Assembly (NCBI RefSeq): GCF_030149505.1
Contig: NZ_JASBRN010000052.1
Span: forward strand, 1-43,776
Length of the DNA: 43,776 nucleotides
Source: Nocardioides sp.
GTDB taxonomy: Bacteria > Actinomycetota > Actinomycetes > Propionibacteriales > Nocardioidaceae
Direction of reading: 5' to 3'
Below the pieces are notes generated by a model. That model had not been told where the DNA came from. It did no database searches and saw only the letters and a program-made list of their open reading frames with translations. Of the stretch, positions 12,060 through 19,354 are shown piece after piece. Numbering within the stretch: the first letter of the stretch is position 1; every line of letters begins with the position of its first letter. Position numbers and translations under genes: made by a program.

Positions 12060-13960
12060 GGCTGCACCTCCAGCTGTACGTCGTCGGTCGCGCCGTCGTC
12101 GGCTCCGGTGGCGGCGCCCTCGCGCTGACGCGCGGGATCCTGGCTGCGGTCCTGGCCGCCGGTGCCGGTGCCGGTGCCGGTGCCAGTCCCGTCGCCGGTC
12201 TCGTCGCCGGTGCGGCCCTGCTCCGGGGCGACGACCGGCGCGGACTCCAGGTCGTCGACGGAGTCGGCGACGTCGCGGTCGGGGGTGAAGCCGGCCGGCA
12301 CGGCGACCAGCGTGTAGCGCGAGGTCGTGTAGATCGTGGTGAGCGCGGGGTCCCGGCCCTCGGCGGCCACCGGATAGACCTGGCTGAGCAGGTCCCGCGA
12401 GGTGTCGGTCGAGAGCAGCAGGTAGTCGACGTGCTCGACGGGGTTGCGGGCCGCCTCCAGCCACGGGCCGTCGGACCGGTCGACCCGGTCGAAGAAGAGG
12501 TCCGGTCGTCCGGTGAAGAGCATGACGGCGTAGGTCTGGGCGTTGTCGGTGAGGATGGATCCCTGGCGGGTCACGTTGTCGCGGATCCAGGCCGCCATCG
12601 CCTGCTCGTCCACGATGCCGACTGCCTGGCCCGAGAGCGTGCGGGCGCCCTCCTGGCTCTGGCCGGTGGACACGGCGGCGGCGAAGGTCGACTCGAGGTT
12701 CTGGTACTTGTAGGTCTTCATCCCCTGGAAGGTCCACGGGATGCTCACCAGCAGCCCCACCACGACCAGCGCGCTCACGAGCGTCGCGCTGCTGCCCGCC
12801 GAGCGGGCCAGCCAGATCGCCCCGATGACCGAGACCAGCAGGATCGGCAGCGCGTTGCGCATCACCATCGGGCTGTCGGTCAGGTGCAGCACCACGGCGC
12901 CCGCCGGTGCGAGCACGGTGACGGCGAGGACGACGGCCAGCCACAGGGCCAGGGTGTTGCCGCGGGAGAGGCCCACGAAGAGCAGGGCCGGGAGCACCAC
13001 GATCGCCAGCGGTGCTCCGTGCAGGACCAGGGCGCCGGTCCACTGCGCCAAGCCGACGAGCGAGAACTGCTCCACGCTGGCGCCGCCGAGCGCGTCGCTG
13101 CTGTCGGTGATCCACGCGAACGGGTTGCCGAGCAGCAGCAGGTTGAAGGCGGTCCACAGGGCGATGACGTAGACGGTGGGCGAGGCGAAGCCGACGGTCG
13201 TGCCCTCGACCTCGGTGCCGTCGGCGCCCAGCCGCGCCAGGATCGCGCCGACCATGACCGCGCCGACGACGAACCACAGCAGGCTGGAGTAGCCCGCGAG
13301 CGCGGCGACGGAGAACGCGAGCCCGGCGATCATGACGAAGCGGATGTCGGCGGTGACGTACCAGGCCACCAGCGCCCCGAGGGCGGCCACCACGAAGCAG
13401 AGCCAGATGAACTGGCGGCCCCCGCCGGCGGCGTACAGGGCGACCAGCGGGTTGGCGCCCAGCGCGACCAGGAGGCTCAGGCGCAGGGGGGCGAGGACGC
13501 CGGCGCGGCGCATCATCGTGTTGAGCACGACCATGGTGAAGGCGGCGAAGACCGCGGAGGTCAGCGGCACGATCGCGAGGTTGCGCGCCAGGTCGGAGAA
13601 GAGCGTGAGCGGCGTGACCAGGAGCGTGGCGAGCGGCGGGTAGTCGAAGCCGAGCGCGGAGAGCTTCGGCGGGTCGTTGTGCCAGACCATGAGTGCGCGG
13701 TTGAGCCGGTCGAGGGTCTCGAAGCCCACGACGTGCTTGCCGACGACCAGCCAGTGGCCGAAGAGCGTCCACGCGACCAGGAAGAAGGCGAAGACGCCGA
13801 TGCTCTCCCAGCGGCGGCGCTCGATGTCGGCCGGGCGCCGTCCGACGGACTGCACGACGCCGGCCAGGCGCTCGGCGTTGGTGACGACGCGGCGCGGGGC
13901 CTGCTCGACGTGGACCCGGTCGGTGTGGGCCGGCTCGACCCGGACCTGCTGCTCGGTCAT
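12056..13960 (-). CDS. Polytopic membrane protein, GT-C-like glycosyltransferase
   Basis: The 634-residue protein starts at ATG 13960 (ATGA overlap). The N-terminal 50 residues are cytoplasmic. About ten or more hydrophobic segments follow, starting at GVFAFFLVAWTLFGHWLVVG, then a large hydrophilic domain from about residue 410 (DEQAMAAWIRDNVTRQGSIL, VMLFTGRPDLFFDRVDRS). This arrangement, with a loop containing FDYPPLATLLVTPL after the first membrane span and an extracytoplasmic C-terminal domain, is that of GT-C enzymes that use polyprenyl-phosphate sugars. The family is inferred from topology, since the classic acidic loop is not clear. The C terminus ends in a GTGTGTGTGTGG run. Its neighbour is a GT2 enzyme, so this protein may add a side sugar or assist export. 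Confidence 0.85.
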   Translation of the reverse strand: MTEQQVRVEPAHTDRVHVEQAPRRVVTNAERLAGVVQSVGRRPADIERRRWESIGVFAFFLVAWTLFGHWLVVGKHVVGFETLDRLNRALMVWHNDPPKLSALGFDYPPLATLLVTPLTLFSDLARNLAIVPLTSAVFAAFTMVVLNTMMRRAGVLAPLRLSLLVALGANPLVALYAAGGGRQFIWLCFVVAALGALVAWYVTADIRFVMIAGLAFSVAALAGYSSLLWFVVGAVMVGAILARLGADGTEVEGTTVGFASPTVYVIALWTAFNLLLLGNPFAWITDSSDALGGASVEQFSLVGLAQWTGALVLHGAPLAIVVLPALLFVGLSRGNTLALWLAVVLAVTVLAPAGAVVLHLTDSPMVMRNALPILLVSVIGAIWLARSAGSSATLVSALVVVGLLVSIPWTFQGMKTYKYQNLESTFAAAVSTGQSQEGARTLSGQAVGIVDEQAMAAWIRDNVTRQGSILTDNAQTYAVMLFTGRPDLFFDRVDRSDGPWLEAARNPVEHVDYLLLSTDTSRDLLSQVYPVAAEGRDPALTTIYTTSRYTLVAVPAGFTPDRDVADSVDDLESAPVVAPEQGRTGDETGDGTGTGTGTGTGGQDRSQDPARQREGAATGADDGATDDVQLEVQP

Positions 13961-16125
13961 GACGACTCCTCGTCGAGACCGTGCTCGGTCTTCTCCCAGT
14001 AGAACGGGTTGGTGAAGAGCTGGATGAAGCCCTTCCAGGCCGCCCAGCTCATCAGGCCCCAGTAGAGCGGCGAGAGCAGGGCGGTGCGGGTGATGCCGAA
14101 CTCGCCGCGCTGCAGGCTGCCAGCGACGTTGAGGTAGACGAAGACGAAGTTGCCGACGAAGAGCATCGCGCTCGCGGCGTAGAACACCAGGCCCGGGAAG
14201 AGCTGCTGGATGAAGCCGGCCTGCGTGAAGACGTAGAGGGTCGTGAGCGCCCAGAAGATCGGGTTCATCAGCAGCACGAAGGCACTGCCCATCGTGAGGT
14301 TGAACGAGAGGAACCCGCGCAGCCCCGTCTCGGAGAGCAGCTGGAAGGGGTGGCGCATGTGCACCAGCCAGGTCTGGAAGTAGCCCTTGTTCCAGCGCGA
14401 GCGCTGGCGGATCCAGTTGCCGACCTGGGAGTTGGCCTCCTCCAGGGTCGTGGAGTCGATCATCGCGGTGCGGTAGCCCTCGCGGTGCAGCCGGATGCCG
14501 AGGTCGGCGTCCTCGGTGACGTTGAAGGGGTCCCAGGCGCCCAGGTCGCGCAGCACCGAGGTGATGAAGTGGTTGGAGGTGCCGCCCAGCGGGATCGGGG
14601 ACTCCGAGGCGCCCATCGCCGGCAGCACCAGCTCGAAGTGCATGGAGTACTCGTTGGCGAACCAGGCCGTCAGCATGTTCTGGTCCTGGTTGAAGTGGTT
14701 GAGCTTGGCCTGGATGCAGGCGACCTCGGGGCCCACCCGGGAGAAGGCGACGACCGCCTTCTTCAGCTGGTCGGGGTCCGGCCGGTCCTCGGCGTCGAAG
14801 ATGACGCAGAAGTCGCCGTGCGAGAGCTGCAGGCCGTAGTTGCAGGCCTTCGGCTTGGTCTTCGGCTGGCTGTCGGGCACGACCACCAGGTGGAAGTGCG
14901 GCGGGAGGTTCATCGAGCGGATCTTGTCGATCGTCTCGGTGTCGTCCTCCTCGCAGAGCAGCTTCACGTCGAGCCGGGTGCGCGGGTAGTCCAGGGCGTT
15001 GATGTCACGCACCAGGCGCGCCACGATCCCGGCCTCCTTGTAGAGCGGGACGAGGATCGTGTAGACGGGCAGGTACCGCTCGTCCAGCGCCGCTACCTCC
15101 TCCGCCGTCACGTCGGTCTCCAGGTGGGTGCCGAGCGCGCGCAGGGTGAGGCGGAACTTGTAGACCGAGACGAAGAGGTACGCCGCGCTCGCGGCTCCGA
15201 CGAGGCCGATCAGGGTGCCCATCGGCCAGATGACCCCGCAGACCAGCACCGCGAGCAGCGCCATGACGAGCACGGCCTTCTGCGCCGGGGCGATGACGAC
15301 GTGCGCGGAGGACTCCGGGGCGCTCTCCATCAGCAGGTGGGTGGAGACGTCGGCGTAGTGCTCGGAGTGCACGCGCTGGACCAGCTGGTCGAGGTCGGTG
15401 CGGTTGGCCAGCAGCTGCCGGACCGGACGGTCCAGGGCCTCCTCCACCCGCTCGAGGTCCTCGGGCGCCAGCAGGCGTCCGACGGCGAGCAGCACGGTGC
15501 CGTCCTCGGCCTCGGCCACGGGCAGCACCTGCAGGGACTGGGCGAGCGGCTCGGGCAGCCGGCGGGCGACCTCGAGGTCCGGCTCGACGTCGGTCAGACC
15601 GACCCGCTGGACCTGGTGGAGCTCGGAGAGGGCGGCCACCAGCACGTCCTCGGTGATCGCGCCGTGGGCGACCAGGATGTCGCCGATGGGGTCGCCGGTG
15701 CGGGAGTACTCGACGGTGGCGCGCTGCAGCTGCTCGGTCGTCACCAGCCCGCTGCGCGTGAGCATCTGCGAGACCTGGGTGCGGGCACGTCGGGCCTCGG
15801 GGGACTCGACCTGCTCGTCGATCGGCGGCCGGACCGCGTCGATCGCGCTGACGATCTCCATCGCGGTGTGCCGCACCAGCCGCACGGGTCCCTCGATGCG
15901 CTCCTCGACGACGGTCCGGGTGATCTCGTCGTCGGCGTCGGCCGCAGCCACCAGGACGGTGCCGTCGGCGACGGCGTACGGCAGGACCCGGAAGGTGCGG
16001 CACAGGCCCTCGGGGAGCAGCGCCGCGAGGTCGGGGTCCACGCCCTCGCCGAGGCGCGGGGCGGTGGTCGCGCCGATGGTCCCGGTGCCGGCGCCCTCGG
16101 GTCCGCGCTCGGTGTCGGTGGTCAT
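13957..16125 (-). CDS. Family 2 glycosyltransferase with N-terminal MshEN-like (GspE N) domain
   Basis: The 722-residue protein begins with two PilB/GspE-N-like segments. One (about 30-98) resembles the second lobe of that domain. The other (117-257) has two 24-residue motifs at 117-140 and 146-169 separated by exactly five residues, the spacing of the c-di-GMP-binding MshEN domain. However, the Arg and Gln at motif ends are replaced (Gln117, Tyr140; Pro146, Leu169). Two membrane helices at about 284-325 precede the GT2 catalytic domain with DAED (444-447), TEDAD (537-541) and QRSRW (574-578); membrane helices follow to the C terminus. This is the architecture of processive polysaccharide synthases. 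E. coli NfrB pairs a GT2 domain with MshEN at the opposite end. The product is unknown. Overlaps of 4 nt occur at both ends. Confidence 0.93.
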   Translation of the reverse strand: MTTDTERGPEGAGTGTIGATTAPRLGEGVDPDLAALLPEGLCRTFRVLPYAVADGTVLVAAADADDEITRTVVEERIEGPVRLVRHTAMEIVSAIDAVRPPIDEQVESPEARRARTQVSQMLTRSGLVTTEQLQRATVEYSRTGDPIGDILVAHGAITEDVLVAALSELHQVQRVGLTDVEPDLEVARRLPEPLAQSLQVLPVAEAEDGTVLLAVGRLLAPEDLERVEEALDRPVRQLLANRTDLDQLVQRVHSEHYADVSTHLLMESAPESSAHVVIAPAQKAVLVMALLAVLVCGVIWPMGTLIGLVGAASAAYLFVSVYKFRLTLRALGTHLETDVTAEEVAALDERYLPVYTILVPLYKEAGIVARLVRDINALDYPRTRLDVKLLCEEDDTETIDKIRSMNLPPHFHLVVVPDSQPKTKPKACNYGLQLSHGDFCVIFDAEDRPDPDQLKKAVVAFSRVGPEVACIQAKLNHFNQDQNMLTAWFANEYSMHFELVLPAMGASESPIPLGGTSNHFITSVLRDLGAWDPFNVTEDADLGIRLHREGYRTAMIDSTTLEEANSQVGNWIRQRSRWNKGYFQTWLVHMRHPFQLLSETGLRGFLSFNLTMGSAFVLLMNPIFWALTTLYVFTQAGFIQQLFPGLVFYAASAMLFVGNFVFVYLNVAGSLQRGEFGITRTALLSPLYWGLMSWAAWKGFIQLFTNPFYWEKTEHGLDEESS

Positions 16126-16406
16126 CGCGCACCTGCTCCGAAGTCGGTGGTCGCGGTGCGGCCGCGGTGACCGCCGACCGCCCCGTCAGCCTCGTCGGTC
16201 TCGCCGGCCGCCGGGGCCACCGACTGCTCCCCGCCCTGGCGCGGTCGCACGACCGTCCACACGAGGAAGGCCACGAGCAGCAGTGCCAGCGGGGCGATGA
16301 GGAACCCGACGAAGGTCAGCACGAAGATCCCCAGGGTGAGCAGGACGCCCAGCACGGCCGAGCCCACGCTCTTCCCGCCGGTCCGCGTCACCGTCTGCAC
16401 CGTCAC
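16122..16406 (-). CDS. Small membrane protein, first gene of the polysaccharide operon
   Basis: The 94-residue protein has two adjacent hydrophobic segments (SAVLGVLLTLGIFVLTFVGF and IAPLALLLVAFLVWTVV) and a hydrophilic C-terminal tail. The chosen GTG at 16406 has GAGGGG six nt upstream; an alternative in-frame GTG at 16433 would add nine residues. It overlaps the GT2 start by 4 nt (ATGA), so it is translationally coupled to it. I know no family for it. A small two-helix partner beside a GT2 synthase could be an accessory subunit. Confidence 0.75.
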   Translation of the reverse strand: MTVQTVTRTGGKSVGSAVLGVLLTLGIFVLTFVGFLIAPLALLLVAFLVWTVVRPRQGGEQSVAPAAGETDEADGAVGGHRGRTATTDFGAGAR

Positions 16407-16457
16407 CGGAATCCCCTCGTCGAGTCCGGGCACGCCCCATGCGCACCCCGTTCCTCG

Positions 16458-16463
16458 ACCCTA
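16458..16463 (-). promoter_or_regulatory. Possible -10 element of the polysaccharide operon
   Basis: Read on the minus strand, TAGGGT lies about 50 nt before the GTG at 16406, in the only non-coding gap upstream of the seven overlapping genes. No convincing -35 is visible, so the operon could also be read through from the GH5-like gene upstream. Confidence 0.35.
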
Positions 16464-16548
16464 GGAGTGCGGTCTCCTGCGGGGACCAACAGCAGCTCCA
16501 CGAGTGGGTAACAGGTGGACGGGCTCGTTCACAGCCCTGGTCGGTGGA

Positions 16549-17859
16549 TCAGGGTTGCGGCTGTGCAGGACCCTCGCGGAGCCAGCTGCGCACCAGCTCT
16601 CCCCAGGCAGTGGGGCGACCTGACAGGTCCTCGACCAGGGTCTGCGGATCGCCCGGACGCTCGACCCAGCTGCGCGCCAGCACGCCCACGCCGTGGTCGG
16701 CGGCCCACTGCAGGTGCAGGGCGGCGGAGCCGGGCAGCTGTTCGCCGGGGCCCAGCTCGGTGGTGAGCAGTGGTACCTGGTCGGCCAGCGGCGCCAGCAC
16801 CTGCCGCCAGCAGGAGGGTCCGCAGCCCGGCTCGTCGGAGGTCGCGACCGACGCGCCGGTGGTGGGGGAGCCCACGTGGACGGTCGCGACCAGCTGGTCG
16901 TCGTCGGGGACCCACTCCCGCCACGCGGAGAGGTCCCGCGCCCGGTCGGGTCCGGGCAGCAGCACCGGCTGGGCGGCCCCGGCCCGGCGGATGGCGGCCA
17001 CGACGTCGGCCATCCCCTGGGCGTCGTACGTCGGCCCGCCGGCCTTGACCGGGACGCCGTCGTCCTCGACCGGGGCTCGGCAGCCGCCGTCGCGCCAGCA
17101 CGCCCAGTCCAGGTCGAGCACCCGGCGACCGGCGGTGTCCTCCCGGGAGTGCGGCTCGTGGAAGGCCTCGAACAGGACGGAGGGCCGCTCGGCGTACCTC
17201 GCGGCGACCGCGCGCCAGAAGGCCAGCGACTCCGAGTCGGGCATCGCAAGGCTGCCCGCCTCCGGACTGCCGATCCGCTTGCGGGAGTGGAGCGTGAGCA
17301 CGACGACCATGCCGCGAGCGTTGAGCGCCTCGACGAAGGCGTCGACGGCCGCCCGGTAGCCCGCCGGGGTGCGCGCGGCGAACTCGTCGCTCACCGGTGC
17401 GCCGCGGGTGCCGAGCCAGCAGTCCTGGTTGAGCGGCAGTCGCACGGTGTCGACCGCCCAGGAAGCCAGCACGTCGGCCTGCGCCGCGGCCGCCGCCTCC
17501 CGGTCGTCCTCCCCGGCGTCGCCCGCCCCGCTGCCGCCGTCGCCGCTCGCGCGGCCCGTCCGGCCCAGCGCGTCGAGCGCGGAGTAGCCCCAGCCCTGCG
17601 CGCACGCGGTCTCGAAGCTGCCCCAGACCACCCCGCGGGGGACCCACGGCTCACCGGTGCGGGCGTCGACGAGCTCGCCGTCGCGCACCACCGGCTCCGC
17701 GGCGGTGCTGGCGGGGACGTCGTCGCGCAGCGCCCACCAGGTGCCGGCCGCGGCGGCACCGACGGCGGTGAGCAGGACCAGGACGAGCAGCAGCGCGCCG
17801 GCTCCGCGGGCGCGGCCCGCGGACCGCTCACGTTCCAGCCCCAGCCCCCCGGCTCCCAC
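16549..17859 (-). CDS. Membrane-anchored GH5-like glycoside hydrolase (cellulase family)
   Basis: The 436-residue protein starts at GTG 17859 with GGAGG four nt upstream. A basic N terminus and one hydrophobic helix (ALLLVLVLLTAVGAAAAGTW, about 22-41) make it a signal-anchor or secreted protein. The catalytic domain shows VDTVRLPLNQDCW, then VDAFVEALNARGMVVVLTLH, then LFEAFHEPHS with Glu235 as the probable acid/base, and PLLTTELGPGE with Glu368 as the probable nucleophile. In clan GH-A the residue before the acid/base Glu is normally Asn; here it is His234. The gene lies 116 nt upstream of the glycosyltransferase operon on the same strand. A hydrolase beside a synthase is typical of beta-glucan and other exopolysaccharide loci, where it trims or releases the polymer. 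Confidence 0.87.
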   Translation of the reverse strand: MGAGGLGLERERSAGRARGAGALLLVLVLLTAVGAAAAGTWWALRDDVPASTAAEPVVRDGELVDARTGEPWVPRGVVWGSFETACAQGWGYSALDALGRTGRASGDGGSGAGDAGEDDREAAAAAQADVLASWAVDTVRLPLNQDCWLGTRGAPVSDEFAARTPAGYRAAVDAFVEALNARGMVVVLTLHSRKRIGSPEAGSLAMPDSESLAFWRAVAARYAERPSVLFEAFHEPHSREDTAGRRVLDLDWACWRDGGCRAPVEDDGVPVKAGGPTYDAQGMADVVAAIRRAGAAQPVLLPGPDRARDLSAWREWVPDDDQLVATVHVGSPTTGASVATSDEPGCGPSCWRQVLAPLADQVPLLTTELGPGEQLPGSAALHLQWAADHGVGVLARSWVERPGDPQTLVEDLSGRPTAWGELVRSWLREGPAQPQP

Positions 17860-17946
17860 GACGCCTCCGTCCCCCCGGCGGTCACCACCCGCGACGCCGC
17901 GAGCAGCGCCCGACCGCTGTTCGGGATGGTACGCACGTCCGGGGCC

Positions 17947-17952
17947 TACGGT
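17947..17952 (+). promoter_or_regulatory. -10 element, probable leaderless transcript
   Basis: TACGGT sits exactly 6 nt before ATG 17959 and no Shine-Dalgarno sequence is present. Transcription would start at or next to the start codon. Confidence 0.6.
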
Positions 17953-17958
17953 GGGCGC

Positions 17959-19221
17959 ATGAGCGAGACCGTCTTCACCTACGCCGCGCCCGCGCTGAAG
18001 TTCGGCTCCGGGGCCTCCGCCGAGCTCGGGCACGACCTGGCCGCGCTGGGTGCCCGCCGGGTCCTGCTCGTCACCGACCCCGGGGTCGCGGCGACCGGCC
18101 ACCCCGAGCGGATCGCGGAGCAGGTCCGGGCCCGCGGCCTCGAGGTGACGACGTACGACGGCGTGCACGTCGAGCCCACGGACGCCTCCATGGAGCACGC
18201 GATCGCGTTCGCGCGCGACGCCGGCCCCTTCGACGCGGTGCTCGCCGTCGGGGGCGGCTCCTCGATCGACACCGCGAAGGCCGTGAACCTGCTGACGACC
18301 AACCCCGGCGAGCTCATGGACTACCTCAACGCGCCCGTGGGCCGCGCGCAGGCGCCGGTCAACCGGTTGCTCCCGCTCGTGGCGGTGCCCACGACGACCG
18401 GCACCGGTTCGGAGTCGACGACCATCTGCGTGCTCGACGTGCTGTCGCTGCACGTCAAGACCGGCATCAGCCACCCGGCGCTGCGCCCGACGATGGCGGT
18501 GGTGGACCCCGCGCTGACCATGGGGCAGCCGCCGATGGTGACCGCCGCGGCCGGCATGGACATCCTCTGCCACGCGCTGGAGAGCTGGACCGCGAAGTGG
18601 TTCGCCGACTTCGACGCCAAGACCCCCGAGCAGCGTGTGCCCTACTGCGGCGCCAACCCGATCGCCGACCTGTGGGCGACCCGGGCGATGTCGCTGCTGG
18701 CAGGCTCGTTCAGGCAGGCGGTGGCCGACGGCGGCGACGTCGTGGCCCGCGAGCAGATGGCGCTGGCGGCGACCTTCGCCGGGCTGGGCTTCGGCAACGC
18801 CGGGGTGCACGTGCCGCACGCCAACGCCTACCCGATCGCCGGTCGCGTCCGCGACTACCGGCCCGCCGGCTACCCCCAGGACGAGGCGATCGTGCCGCAC
18901 GGCATGGCCGTGGTGCTCACTGCGCCCGAGGCGTTCCGCCTCACCTTCGAGGCCTCCCCGGAGCGGCACCTCGAGGCGGCCCGGCTGCTCGACCCGTCGG
19001 TGACCGGCACCGGTCCCGACGTGCTGCCCGGGGTCCTGACCTCGCTCATGCGCGACGTCGGCATCCCCAGCGGGCTGGCCGAGGTGGGCTACCTCGACTC
19101 CGACGTGGACGACCTGGTCGAGGGGGCGCTCAAGCAGCAGCGGTTGCTCGCCACCGCCCCGCGCGAGATCACCGCCGAGGACCTAGCCGGGGTGTTCCGG
19201 GGCTCGATGCACCACTGGTGA
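17959..19221 (+). CDS. Hydroxyacid-oxoacid transhydrogenase-like iron-containing alcohol dehydrogenase
   Basis: The 420-residue protein belongs to the type III iron-dependent alcohol dehydrogenases. Visible are the NAD-binding stretch LAVGGGSSIDTAKAVNLL, the substrate segment VPTTTGTGSE, the metal ligands in GMDILCHALESW (Asp201, His205), and later histidines in AGVHVPHANAYPIAG and IVPHGMAVVLT. The VHxxHxxxYPIAG form is that of ADHFE1/HOT enzymes, which couple 4-hydroxybutyrate oxidation to reduction of 2-oxoglutarate, giving D-2-hydroxyglutarate. The next gene, 133 nt downstream, looks like a D-2-hydroxyglutarate dehydrogenase, which supports that reaction. Substrate specificity is inferred. 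Confidence 0.88.
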   Translation: MSETVFTYAAPALKFGSGASAELGHDLAALGARRVLLVTDPGVAATGHPERIAEQVRARGLEVTTYDGVHVEPTDASMEHAIAFARDAGPFDAVLAVGGGSSIDTAKAVNLLTTNPGELMDYLNAPVGRAQAPVNRLLPLVAVPTTTGTGSESTTICVLDVLSLHVKTGISHPALRPTMAVVDPALTMGQPPMVTAAAGMDILCHALESWTAKWFADFDAKTPEQRVPYCGANPIADLWATRAMSLLAGSFRQAVADGGDVVAREQMALAATFAGLGFGNAGVHVPHANAYPIAGRVRDYRPAGYPQDEAIVPHGMAVVLTAPEAFRLTFEASPERHLEAARLLDPSVTGTGPDVLPGVLTSLMRDVGIPSGLAEVGYLDSDVDDLVEGALKQQRLLATAPREITAEDLAGVFRGSMHHW

Positions 19222-19342
19222 GCGGTCTCGGGGCTCGCTGCGCCCGGACCTCCACCAGCCGGCGACCGGCGTACGCCGTGTGCCGCGGGCCACACCGGCC
19301 CGGCTCCCCTGGACGCGGATGGGGCGGGCTGGGGTGGTGGCG

Positions 19343-19348
19343 GACAAT
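19343..19348 (+). promoter_or_regulatory. -10 element, probable leaderless transcript
   Basis: GACAAT lies 6 nt before GTG 19355. Together with the lack of a well-spaced ribosome site, it suggests initiation at the start codon. Confidence 0.5.
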
Positions 19349-19354
19349 GGAGCG

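Noticed and set aside
13981..16170. A 729-codon open frame on the plus strand opposite the MshEN-GT2 gene
   Set aside because: Same codon-bias shadow; the opposite strand encodes clear GT2 motifs and fits the 4-nt overlaps.
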